NCBI GenBank assembly: GCA_033557835.1
Contig: JAWQRO010000177.1
Span: 1 to 50,681, forward strand
Source of the DNA: Helochares maculicollis
Taxonomy: Eukaryota; Arthropoda; Insecta; Coleoptera; Hydrophilidae
Length of the DNA stretch: 50,681 nucleotides
Direction: 5' to 3'
Notes under the pieces: model-generated
What the model was told of the DNA's origin: nothing
The model's database searches: none
The model's input: the letters and a program-made list of their open reading frames with translations, nothing else
In this document: positions 1-12,586 of the stretch, piece after piece
Position numbering within the stretch: the first letter of the stretch is position 1
Layout of the letters: each line of letters opens with the position of its first letter
Made by a program: the position numbers and the translations under genes

Positions 1-3000
1 ATATATATAACGTATAACAACAGGTAATATGTCTAACCGTCTGGAAATACTTGCTACATTTCAATCAAAATAAATATTTACCCTAAATTTAAAGGAGGAA
101 ATTGGGTGTAAACAAGCGGTTGATGGACGTGTTTAGGTAAAACACTCGAACTGATATCGTTCGCGCTAGAAAAATAAACTTGAGTGCTCTTTTCAACATA
201 CAGTCATTCCTCATGACTTAAAAGATGATCTTGTTAAAATAAACCGTGATAAGTTACAGTGGAGATCAGAAACGATCTTAGGAAATAAAAATCACAGATA
301 TTGTTAAACAGAAAATTACTTCGTAGTTTTTTAGATGTCATCACTCCGCATTCTAGTGACGAGAAATACAATCTGCAGGTTGAAGATTTTCCTGATGGAA
401 AAATGTTATTGTTTCTTTATTCTTACACCAACACTTCAGTGATAGTTGATTCGTAAGTGATTAGCAAAAGATTAATTTGATTTACCTTAGTATAGCTTCA
501 AATGAAATTAACAAGCTTGAAAAGAGAGCTGCAATCATAAGCCATCGGCGGTAATCAACCCAAAACCTAGCTCAGCTGTGGAATCAATTTATTATTTTCG
601 ATTGGAGCGGCAAAGAGCCGCTCATCGCCAAGGAATTTTTGATTAAATTTTTTGAAAAGAGGCGCGCGCATAAAAAAACTGCCCACTTATTTACGGAACG
701 AAATTACCGCACTGATATCTCCAATATATTATAAATAATTACAGTTTTTTCCATTCTAATTATAGTCATAGTAAAGGCGATTAACTTGAAGGAATGGCTT
801 CATTACAACTTTAATAGAATCACTCTGTACCATTTTGTGGGGCACAAAGAAATTTTCTGCGCAAAGCGGCGTTTAGCATCCAGCCGCGAAGCTGTTAGCC
901 CCCTCAAGCCTCAAACCTATTACTTATAAGTGTATTTTTAAAGGTTAATACCTGTAAGCTGTGTCCAAGGATAATAAAGCAATGTGTACACCATTAATCT
1001 AAACAGGATTTAATCTGCCAACAGCCATTGGAAATGTATTTTTTTATTAATACTCAATCGATCTACCGCTTAAAAATCTTTAGGTCATAGATATGCGCAA
1101 CAGGTACAGCTACACTATCGATCTTGTCGTTAATCCCGTTTGAAGACTTTTTCAGGACCTAACGTCCACGCGTGATACGAAGTAAACACAAAATCAGGAA
1201 GCTCTAAATTATTAGAAGTGTTAACATGCAACTAAAAAATTATAGGTGCGTGGGTTCTTATAATCTTGCTGGCGAAGCTAGATTAACAGTTCCTTGATGT
1301 ACATAGAAACGTCGGATCCGTGTTGATTAACATCTTAATTAAGAAAATGTCGCCTTAGTATTTTGAATTGAAAAAAGCGAAGACATATAAATATAAATTA
1401 GAAAATCTGTTGCGATATACCTACATAAGAACATTGAACCACTAGCTGTTATAAATTTTACATTCCTTCTGCCACCGTTCACGTTGCTGCTGCTCCTTTT
1501 GCCGTTGCTGTTGATGTTGCGTTCATTACGTACGCACACAATACACACCTAGAAATTATTTACATTTATAATCGGTTAATAGATTTATACCTCCGTGTTT
1601 GTTATTCGTAAAATTGTATCATTTTCCGTGTTGTCCTCAAAACGTCTCGTGTCTCAGGTGTTAGATTCCAACACAGGAAAGCTGCAGGTGGTAAAACGCG
1701 AATCAATTTATAAAATTAATGTAATCAATAAACTGTGGAACATTGAGAGGCAAATCACATGCAAAAAAACGAACCCAATAAATGATTGCCGAAGAAACCA
1801 ATTGATTGTTAATTTACTTTCATTATTATAATGATTTATTGACGGAAATACGGAGATCTTGCTTGTACAACAAATTATCATGGAAATTATCTCTATGGGA
1901 ATATTTATGCGCAGGTAAAATTTAAAACACAGCTCATTCACGTCTACATGAATTATTTTTTCATATTCTAGTCCTGCGGGAGAATTACATTTTTGACGCT
2001 TCAGCAATTACGAATTTAAACTTTGAACTTATGAATCTTTCTTACTGGACACTCAGTCAATATCAGTTACCGAAGATGAAAGTTTAAACTTTTATAGTTT
2101 TACTCCCATAATGCGTTATTAAATCATCTGGAATGTGATCTAAACAAAGCTTTAGCTTCTCTCTACTAAGTAATGAATAGAATGAAATAGGCAGGAATTA
2201 ATTCTCTTTTGACACTTTTATTTTTTAATTGCAGCCGTGAAATGAATATTAAATCATGGAATTGAAATTTCCTTTTATTTTCACAGAAAAATCAAAGTTT
2301 TAACCAGAGAACTTCACAAGCACGCTATTAGGGAGTTGACATAACCTTTTGGAAATGAGATAAGTCTAAATTGTTCTAATTCTGATTTTACGATAAGTCC
2401 AATTTTTTACGAATAATCAAGATAAGAATAATTGGCTCCATAAAGAAATTAACGGCTTAATTTATTTCACTTATTCGAAACTTACATACATTTTTATTAG
2501 TCAGTCTCTTTTCATGAAAACCTTAGAAAACTTCCCCCCTATTAAGAAGTCTAAATAAATCGAAAGCAATGTTATGAATGTGAAACCGAGACACGATTAC
2601 ACTAAAAGCCCCTAATATGTATCATAAACTTTTGAGTAAAATTTAGAATTTTAATTTAATTTAACAACTTTGAAATTCTCATCTGAAAATTTTATAATGT
2701 CAATGAAACACATCAATTCCAATCTTTATTTTATGTTAGATAAAAATATAAATCGTATAATCGGTACTCTTTGAGACTTTCATGAAGCAATGAATTGCAC
2801 TTTCATCCAGGAAATCGGACTTCTAAGAAATAAACACTGAAAAATCAGTCCATTAAGAAATGAACATCACTTTTAGAAAATTAAATATTATATATTGTAA
2901 TTTAAATTTAACCATGAACCCAAAATTTTAACAGAATAATCAAGATAGGAACCATAGATTTGGCCTGGTGGAGTATATAACGGTATCAATTAATTTGTTA

Positions 3001-4056
3001 TTCGAAAATTAACAAAAATTTGTATTAGATTCAATATATAAAGTCCCTCTAAGAGACTCTAATGTTTACTAAAAACTTTAGAGTACAATTTAGAATTGCA
3101 ACACAACAATATTTTGTAAATAAAATTAATTTTTGTCTGAAATGTTTCTGATAAACTATATTATTAATAAAACATTCAATCCCAAAGTTTGTACTATTAT
3201 TTGATAAAAACAAAAATCTTCACTCTTTAAGACTTTCACTATAATAGAATGAAACTCTTACCATACTCCACTATTAACAATTGTAAGAAGCACTTGCCTC
3301 CGCAAACACGTCTCGTCGTTATCAGCAATTATGTAGTTGTATGTACCTACCAGCAAGTATGTACCTGAATAACATAAAAGCACGCAGCCATATCTCTACT
3401 CTAATTAAAAGAAATTGTTTATAAACACAGCACGGGCAAGCAAGCATCTGATTTATTCCCGTTCTCGGTCTGGCCTGTGCTCTCCGCACGAATATATCTA
3501 TCCATCTGCATACATGTGGTTGTTGGTCTCGATTGTGGCTAAAGAACGCAATGAATGGTATATACTATACCATATACACATGGTTAGTTGGTTGGTTGGT
3601 ATAAGGTTGGGCCCAGCGAACGAATCAGTGTGGGAAGCCAGTTCGAAACAATCCGCTGCTCGGGAAGTGTCTATCTCTCCTCACACTCAATTCTTTTCTC
3701 TTTATCTATCTACTCATCCACTGCTTTCCCATCACCGCGGACCGCACCAACCGCAATCACTTCGCTACCCATTTTCACCAACAAAAATTAACTTATCAAA
3801 TTGGAAGAACCTTGTGGAAATGTAAATCCATGCATATCTAATCTATAGTATTTGCTTAGCCAATAGAGGAATTGGCGAAGTGCTCATTGCGAAGGCGGTT
3901 TGGCGGTGGATACACGGCAGTGGCGGCTTGGCAGTGGTAGTGTTAACAACGGTAGTTGCATTAGCAGCGACGGGATCCTCCTACTTCCTCCTGTTTACAA
4001 CAATGTTGTTATTTTCATTTTGGTGGGAGTGTACCAAAACTCTGTGAAGTGTGTTC
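1..4056. other. Gene-poor AT-rich stretch
   Basis: I see no supported gene here. Open frames are short, mostly lack an ATG and match no family I recognise. A GCT/GTT-rich patch at about 1470-1525 would read as an Asn/Ser-rich peptide on the minus strand, but it has no clear gene context. Short simple repeats occur near 3580-3600 (TTGG units) and 3498-3512 (CTAT units). Base composition becomes richer in G and C from about 3850 towards the putative promoter at 4057. Confidence 0.5.
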
Positions 4057-4224
4057 AGTGACGATCAAATTTTCGCAGTGAGTTTTGTGATTTGGACGTC
4101 GCGACGCCGACTCCGCTAGCGTCACACAGTCTGCGCGGTGCCTTCACGAGCTCGATCTTTTCTCAAAGCTTGTTCTCCGTATCCGCGACGTGCGCTTCTT
4201 CTTGCACTTTGCAAAGCAAGTTGC
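4057..4224 (+). promoter_or_regulatory. Putative distal promoter and noncoding first exon
   Basis: A GC- and CpG-richer island in an AT-rich background contains a TCAGTG initiator at 4055-4060 (putative +1 at the A, 4057) and ends at a good splice donor, GC|GTAAGT, at 4225. No ATG-initiated frame of useful length lies between them, so if transcribed it would be a 5' UTR exon. The nearest downstream acceptor before a coding exon on this strand is at 12382-12383, ahead of IP3K first exon A, so it may be the distal IP3K promoter. It could instead serve another transcript. Inference from motifs only. Confidence 0.3.
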
Positions 4225-5799
4225 GTAAGTGACAAAACAAAGTAAGAACTAACGTGCGCTCTTTAAATGCCACAAGACCGGAATTAACATTTTAAATTTT
4301 TCGGTGAACAAGTTTAACATCGATACGCACAAAGGAAGACCTTCTTTTCCCTTCGCTCCGGTTTGTTTGCGTTGCGTTTACAAAACTCCTAAGTACGGTC
4401 TGCAGATTCCGAGAATACTTAAACCGTAAAAATATGTTCTATCCACCAGAATTTTTTAATAACTTCTACTTTTACACTAGCGCTCCAAAAATGTTAACAC
4501 GCTTCCTTTAAAACAATTGTGTCTTCATATTGTGATTTGTTGTTTCTTTGTGGGTGTTGGTAGTATTTAAACCAGGACTAATTTAAACAGTTCAGCTGAT
4601 TACTGATCATCAAAAGGAGTATCGCCCGGTAGTGGGTTTTAAATTACATTGTATTCTAATTTGAAAGCGTAGGTAAAATTATGTTTGATGAAACTACGAT
4701 CGCTTGGAAAAACTCTTAATTAAATATCCTATTCTATATTATATAAGTAGAAACATATAATATTCTGTTATAGGTTTATATATTAATATAAAATATTGAT
4801 ATTTTTTGTGCACATATCAGCATAACGCACTAATTACACTAATTTATTAGAATTCAGATTTAAATATATAGTATTAAAATTCACCAAAATATAATTATGA
4901 AATTATCTATAGATACAGTACAAATCATCTAATAATTATCAATATCAGATTATATTATAAATATTAAATTTAACTATCGGTATATACGAATAAATATCAA
5001 TCAGTACTAATGTTTTATACAATCAAACTGGGCAAACTTCAACAAAACATAATTACAAATGTTTAATAACATCAAATTCACAGTATTTTACTTCTTCAGA
5101 GACATTTTAGTCATTAAAAAGATCAAAGTATTTTATAAGGACGCCCGAAATTCAAACCAAAGTTCATAATGTTCGAAAAAATCCTGATTACTGTGATGGC
5201 TATTATCATTTATGAATTTGACTCAGCCTCTGCTAAGATCATAGAAAAACTCGAATTGAATCACATAAAATAGCAAAGGTAGAAAAACCTCGAGAGAATC
5301 TGATATATTGTGTTTATATGAGAAACTAAAAAACAACAGCAATAATAACCGATAGTTCACATTAGTTTTGCATGGTATAATTAAGCTCTTGGCGCGTTCA
5401 TTTAAATAATTCGATAATTACCAGGTACGAGACGTAGACGATAAACGAATCGAAAGAAGAAAAGGTCAATAAAAATTTTAATTAATTACATGACAATTAT
5501 TGAGTTAATTTTTTGCACCTTGAGCGGTACAAATTCGGATTAGAATCCGGTGAGGCAGAGCAAGTCTCTTATCTATCGCGCTCAAATAATCACTGCTTTA
5601 TTATCATTACTATTTTTTGTGCTCTCGCCTCAAATCTCTTTGCATAAAACCTAATTATAATCATAATTAGTACTTGTAAATATTTTTTCAACGCGTCCAC
5701 CGCTTGAATAAATTAACATTCATTTATTCCAATGGAAGGGAATCATAATTTTTTTTATTCAAGACTTATGTCAAATCCGGCTCCTTTTTTACATACTCT

Positions 5800-6010
5800 C
5801 AGGTGCTTCCTTCTAATTTCTAACCTATCTTAATGCCTAAATACTTTATTTTACATTTTAACCTATCTGTTGCCTAATTACTGCTTAATTCTACTTTTTG
5901 CCTTCTCCTGCTTAATTCTAATTTATTTGCTCTGTGCTGCCTAATTTTTATGTATCTTGTTTAATTTCTATTTTCTTGCTCTCTCTACCTTTCATCCAGT
6001 TGCTTAATTC
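5800..6010 (+). repeat. Degenerate pyrimidine-rich repeat, TGCYTAATT units
   Basis: This stretch is strongly C/T-rich on the plus strand and repeats variants of TGCCTAA and TGCTTAATTCTA. The 12-mer TGCTTAATTCTA occurs near 5881, 5909 and 6001, and the phrase TAACCTATC occurs near 5821 and 5860. Spacing is irregular, so it is an old or drifting tandem array rather than a clean satellite. No coding potential. Confidence 0.5.
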
Positions 6011-6560
6011 TAATGATCCATTTGAATTATTATAATTATTTCAATTTGGCTATCGCCTATACAGTTACGCGAGAAGTTTTTTCCTGCCTTACTCGTCGTG
6101 ACGTGAATTTATCGTTCAAATTTCCTATTGGTAAATTTAATTTTCGGGGAATTCGTATCCATTACTAATGGAAATATCAAAGTGCAATTCGTTTCGCCTG
6201 TCGCGCTTTTTATCGACTCCAAGTCATCTTTTAATCGATCATTTCGTATTTAATTATGGGATTTTGTGCAAAGTGGCTCTCTTTTATGATAACAAATTCG
6301 GTTCTATTCTTGTTGCTCTATAGAGATGAAATTGCATTTCTTAGAGATATATTCTAAGAAATCGAATGCTGCCAATGTCACACAAAAGCACGTACAAATA
6401 CAATTAAAAACAGATTTTTTGCTAGTTATCAGCTCAGCTTACTTAGTGAATTTTGGATTATTTGCGTGCAGTTGACTAGACTGAAACCATGTTTAACTGC
6501 ATTCTAGATTTTCGGTTTAGATTGAGTGTAAATAAGTTGTTACACGTTATTTAAAACATA

Positions 6561-6850
6561 GCAACAACGCTCAAAACTTGCTCGCTCAAATGCGAAGTTC
6601 TGCCTCACCTGTCGTATTCACCAGACATTGCTTCTTCAGACTATAATTGCTTCAGGTCAATGACTCACAGTCTGGCTATTCAGGACTTTAGTTTCTATGG
6701 TGTCAGTCAAAAATTGGCCGATGACTGAATTACTTTTAAAGATATTTCTTGTTTAAACGAAGAATCCAAATGTTACCTAAAATATGAACATACATAGTGG
6801 CTAGCGATGGACAGGATTTTGTATGATCTTCGACTTACCATATTTGCTAA
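6561..6850 (+). pseudogene. Mariner transposase C-terminal remnant
   Basis: Frame 1 from 6561 reads a decayed mariner C-terminus: KCEVLPHLSYSPDIASSDYN followed by CFRSMTHSLA. This fits the mariner pattern (VLPHPPYSPDLAPSDYHLFRS) that carries the last catalytic Asp of the D,D34D triad. A TGA interrupts the frame after KLADD near 6725, and similarity continues weakly to about 6850. No N-terminal half and no inverted repeats are visible nearby. It is a dead fragment. The family call is secure from the YSPD..SDY..FRSM core; subfamily is uncertain. Confidence 0.65.
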
Positions 6851-9800
6851 GTAAAGTTTTCATTTTGATTGAAAACACGCTGTAGAAACTTAGTCATACC
6901 TTTAATTGTTTAATCTCGATACAGAAACTAGTATCACATTATTATTAAAAATGATAGTGCATTTTTTTTGCTCGATGTATACATAAAAGAGTGTCAAGTG
7001 AAGATACAAAATAATCAATTAATGTCATATGATAAGAAAAAACGAACGCAATAAAAGGCGCGATAAAATAAAAGCTAAAAAACAAAATAACAGAAAAAAA
7101 GCGAAGTGCTAATTTAAAAATAATAGCATTCCAAGTCCCTCAATGCTGTTTATATTATGTAAACACATGTGTTTAGATTTATGTCGGTTGTAATAACATT
7201 TTTTGTGGCATTTGCGTCAGAACTGATAACATCACATGTGTGTGTTGGTCTATGTTTGTCTATACTTAACCAGGCTATGTGTGTATTATATATCTTCCGA
7301 TTGTAGCGGCATTCTTCACTCGGAAACCGTATCAAATAGCAATTTCAACTATTACCAAGAATGACGCAACGCGCGTAATTTTTCACATTGCTCAAGCGAT
7401 TCGTCTATTAGTGGCATTGTTTAAATTCGCTAATTACTGAATGTAAGAGAAAACCGGCAGTGTTAAATGGCTGGCATTCAGAAGGCACGTGTTACTTTTC
7501 GAATTCAAAACCAAATTTATGCACCTACCTTCGAAATTCCCGGCAGTTTGAAATTTTTATCAAACACCTGCGTTTCTACGTAATCTACTTTATTTATTAT
7601 GGGCCATTCATTTTTAACGCGCATATGATGGCACCTTTCAAAACTAGAGAAAAATTAATAAGCAGACGAAACAAAACCATCGATCATGGAGATGTTTGAA
7701 ATTTAAATAATTTACACTGTCTATCTCTTCCCATTCAATTTGGTTGGTGAAGGGTCAATCGTGATTAATTAAAATCGTGTAGATTATATCTCCTGTACAC
7801 ACAATAATCAATCTTTGTATTCCGTACGTATTATACTTATACGGGACTGAAAATCACTTGAACGGACCATCGAAGAAAATATGACAGAGAATCTCTGCAA
7901 CAAACGTGACATGAGAAAATCTTAAGCAGTAAACTGGAAGTTATTGGTGTTAAAACTGAAAGATTACAGATATGAGATTTTAAAAATTGCTTCAAAAATG
8001 GTCAGTAAGGTGTTAGTCAAATAAAAATCTTAATAGAAAAAATGCAGCATGGCTGCAAAAGAATTAAAAGTTTAATTAGAGAAAGTCCTAACGTTGAGGA
8101 TATTGAATGGCAGGCTACTGGCGCATATGGACAAGTTAAATTACAATACTCAGGTGGTACTGAAATGCGCCCCGCACTCAACCAATGTGTATTATTTTAA
8201 AATTCGCATTGTTTTCAACGTCCACTCGCCTTTCTACGTCAAACTTGATTTATAACAACAAAACCCAGCTGCGTGTGTTATTGAACGATCCCGCATTGCT
8301 TTGTAATATATCTTAATCCTTAATCGAATGCATGCGTAATAACCAGGCGAAATTACCACAACACAATATGCCCGCTTGCATCATTTTTCCACAGAGAAAA
8401 TTCTAAGCGAAATCACTGTCGTATGCGTATACAAGCATAAAACCTGTAGAGTAAATTCGTTGTATAAATGACTAAATATATGCAATGTAAAAACCATTGA
8501 ATGACGATAGAGTAAGGCGACATAAATTTAGAAGCAGAAGCAATGGCTCGGCAGACAGAAACGGAATTTAATTTGCAATCACACGCACATAATTTGAAAT
8601 AGCCTATTCTTCTAGATTTTATCTCGAACGCGCGACTTGGTGATGGTTTTTATTAAACGTTAATCGATATACGGAATGAGGTCTGCCTCAACCTCAACCT
8701 GGAGCTCGAAGCGACCGCTCCGTTTGCGCGAAGAAGTGAAGATTTATAAACGTGGGATCCCCAATGACAGTTGTAATTCATTTCTGCTTTAGAAATATGC
8801 AGAGAAGCAAAGAAGTGTCAGCCGTTCTTATAAAGAACGCTTACCTATTTACATATGAACCGTTCAATTAGTTGTAATTGCTGATAAATCTGTTAATTAA
8901 ATGACATATAAAACATGGAACTGGATGGCCTGACTTGTCCGGGCTTCGCTTAGACTTGCCTTATAAACTTATAGAACCGATATGCCGATACTCCTTTCAC
9001 AGAAGATATTAGACTTTGGCTAACGATCATACTTTATAATACTAATAATTAAGAAACATCCTGTATGAAAGAACTATTTTATTCAAACTTCTGTTTATTC
9101 TCATAAAAGTTGTTAGAAAAACATGCAGACCGTTAAATTTTGGGGGTTTTTGTTGGAGCCACCAGCAGTTGAATAAGCGACGAACCCGGTTACCTTTAGG
9201 AAATATCCAAATTTTTGTGGTAAAATCACTACTCGCTGTATAATTTAATTATCCGCGCTCTTTAAATCACTTATTTTCTTGTTCTTAATTCCCGCTTGCA
9301 CAGTATAAAATTTAAATCTTGGCCATTAAGAGAGACGCAATTGCCTACCGAAATGTTTGCACGTACGATGTGTTTATATGCGGAAATTACTACTTACTGA
9401 GACTATAAATGTTTGTAATTAATGTGATTGTCTTAAGCAGATTTTGATTTATGTCGAGAATTTATTTGAAAGGCGAGAATCGATTGCCCTGTTTGTGATA
9501 AAGGGTGTTTTACATGGAGACTACAACGGACGGCTAGAAGACGAACCCGATTAATTTTTTTTATTTTAGTCGAATTAAAAGTTACCCTGAATTACAGATA
9601 CATTATACGTAAAGAGTCCTGTTTTCTAGAGTACTTATTTGCACGATTTAGGGTTCAGAATCATCACAATTGAAATTTTATGAATTTTAAATGACTTTGT
9701 ACTCCCTTTGAAACATAGTTAGTAGAGACAAGCTGAGCATGTCCTAGATGTTTGTGTAAATTAGTTTGGTGGAAAAACTAATGGTCGGAATTTTAAAAAC

Positions 9801-12383
9801 ACGCACTTTACACCGAAATGATAGCTAATTACGCATGTAGTATGTTTCGTTTCTAAAACTTGAAAGGTTACTTAATTTTTAACAACTAGTATTACTGCAA
9901 ATGGCATTTTAGCGCATTATATTGAACGTAATTAGCTTTCTGGTTTCCACTTATTGAAGATGTTTTTATATATTGGTAAACAGCAAGCGCTAAATTTAAG
10001 TTGTACCATGTTTTTGTGCGTGCTTTTTATCCAGTTAATAATTTTTGGAACTAGCTTTTAACGTTTGGGACCTAAATAAATAATAAACAATACGTTGCCT
10101 ACTTAAAAAATTAATTTTAGGCATTATTTTCCCAGTGTTTCGTACAATTGCTGCGCTTAGATTCAATACTGTCTTGATAAAATCTAAATGTTCGATTAGG
10201 CAATGCGTTTTTTCGTCTAACGGTTTTCTACACGCGCCAATCTTAATATGCATAAATATCTCCCGTAAAAATGTGAACCGTCCAGAATATCTGCGAAGAA
10301 ATCAATAATACTCTGGAGATTCAAGCAGTCAATTAAACAAGTAACCCAATTGATTACTACTTTACTGCATTTAAAATCGTTGTCATTCCTTTTCAATTCA
10401 ATCCAATTATACGTTAACGTAAAACACTATAACTGCAACCAATTTCCATTTAATTGCAGTTGTCACAAAATACTATCCGATTATTATTCACAGACGCCTA
10501 GTTTTTATCAAATTGAAGGTGATGATTAATATTGATAAAGCAGTAAGGCACATTGTGATTTATTATTCATAAAAGGTTAAACCTCATGATTGTTATACAC
10601 TCTTCTGCTCCCAATAAGTGTTTTATAGCCGATTCAATACAGTTGGCGATGAAGACAATTGAATTGATTTGCATTTAGAAGTTGGGGGCAATAGGACGGG
10701 ACCAAACATTTTGATCGAGTTGTGAAAAAATACATTTCGGAATAAAGGCGAAAAATCCGTCGTTTCGAGTTCAATAGCCGAGGCATCAGCTCAGACCAGC
10801 GGCACTAACGAACACCAGTCTCACAATTTATCTGATATTTTTACAAAAGTAAAAGGTTTGCCTTATTCGCTTTACTAACGAGCCCATCTAGTTTACAAGA
10901 TACGAAAGAGACGATTCAAGAAAATAAAAATAAAACGTAGTTCATCAGCCAAGTAATCAGAGCCTCAGAAGTCATAGGCGCGAGATCCCCTCAACTTTTC
11001 CTCAATCTCCACGTAAACACGCTGAACCGGCCTTAAGGGAAAGAAAATTAAGGATCTACATGACACAGCAAACGTGCCGTACAAGCAATAATTGCTTGTT
11101 TGGCAAAAGGTCGAGATAATAAAGCTTGTGGTGTTGATGACACCGCGATGCATCTAAAAACTCTTTATATAGTCACAGCTATGCGGTGTCTCCTGTTCTT
11201 GCTTCGTGGGGCTAAATTGTGGAACTATTTTGCGCTCTGCCTAGGTACTGATTTATAATGGTGATAATCCGTGTACGAGCTGTTTTGCTTTGCCCATTTT
11301 CTTCTCAACTCTTCCCAAGATATCGCCGTTCTGCGGTCCAAAGGTCTCGCCTTCGCCGAACATGAAATGCGTGCAAATGTGGTAGTATAATATTTCTACT
11401 AAGCAGTATTTATGGAGGCCATATTGTCGAAATAAATTAAAATTCCTTGCGAAAGGAAACCGGGAGTGTCGTATATCGTAATTTAACGCGTCTTAAATTT
11501 AATAAATCGTTTTTAAAGGAACTCATTTAGCAGCAGAGAGTACTAATGAAATTTAGACGATAACATCTTCAATAAGAAAGTGCAAGAAGGAGAGTGCTGT
11601 GCTCTAGCACAGCTCCAGCTCCAAGAAGCAGACAGGTGTCTTTAAAAAACTAAACCAATAAAAATGTCTCGCCTTATCCTTAAATGAATTTATTAAGATA
11701 GAGTGATGCATGCGGCTATATTAGCAATTAACTTGAAGAGATACATCCTTCAGCTGCTCCTCCAATCTCACCGCTGCCCCCTTCGCACACCTGATTTACT
11801 TGACCAGTCAAAAATATTTTGAACGCAAATTACAAAACAAAACCGCGCGTTTTAATAACGAGGCGAATTATTAACGTCTTCGGCAGATTTCTTCCGAAGA
11901 GAAAGTGGGCTAAATTATTGGAGATTAATTATTGCTAATTTGATTTGGCCGCTTAATAAAATAATTATTGTTATTAAAATAAGCAGCGCGTATCTAAATT
12001 TTATCAGCGCACCGCTGAAGATTATTTTTTAATTTCGGTTAAAGCCAGCTCCACATCCGGCACTTTGCTCCTCGACAAAAAGCGATGCCGACCTGCAGCA
12101 TCATTCGGTGCCGCATTTTTAAAAGAGAGTTGATGCTTATATTGTTTGTTGTTGTGTGTAGCTAACTAACGACAATTAACGGAATCGAACAGTATTTTAC
12201 CTACTGCTACTTGCTAGTGCTGTTAAAGAACTCCTTATCTATCTTTGTATTACCTACAACACATGTCTGTTGTGTCAACTTCCATCTACCTATCTATCCA
12301 TCTATCTTTAAGACAAGTCTGGATAAAACCGCTCGCTGCTTCCGCAGAGAAGTGCGATCTTGATGATCTTCCTTCGTTTTTAG

Positions 12384-12586
12384 GTTCCCATTCTGATTTT
12401 AAACAAGCGTGTTAAAATGAAGTGGCGGCTTGAGTGCTTTTTAAAATGATGCCGACTTAAAAAACCAATCGAAAGTGTGATAATGGAAGAGTGTTTATAC
12501 AACAGCGACGTGAAAAATTCTTAACAGTTGCGAAGCTTTTGATAAATCCTTAAGTCGTGACAAGTGAAATACTTAGTGGTCAGGAA
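12384..12586 (+). promoter_or_regulatory. IP3K exon A 5' leader with three uORFs
   Basis: A pyrimidine tract and AG at 12382-12383 look like a splice acceptor, so this leader may be the start of an internal exon joined to an upstream noncoding exon. It contains three short upstream reading frames before the main ATG at 12587: 12417-12449 (11 codons with stop), 12446-12460 (tandem ATGs, overlapping the first by four bases) and 12483-12524 (14 codons). All end before the main start, a layout expected to lower or gate translation of isoform A. Leader boundaries are inferred. Confidence 0.45.

Larger units (their letters stand above)
4225..12383. other. Long noncoding stretch, intron or intergenic
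   Basis: No supported protein gene. If the putative exon at 4057-4224 belongs to IP3K, this is its first intron. It holds a pyrimidine-rich degenerate repeat (5800-6010), a mariner C-terminal scrap (6561-6850) and a small CTAT-type simple repeat near 12275-12305. The remainder is AT-rich single-copy-looking DNA in which I see no structure. Confidence 0.45.

Noticed and set aside
1339..1548. Minus-strand frame with Asn/Ser-rich patch (NINSNGKRSSSNVNGG)
   Set aside because: Explained by a short GCT/GTT repeat; the rest of the frame looks random and no gene context exists. An isolated exon of an off-window gene cannot be excluded.
3415..3825. 136-codon open frame before the putative distal promoter
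   Set aside because: It starts without ATG, its product is compositionally random, and no splice or homology support is visible.
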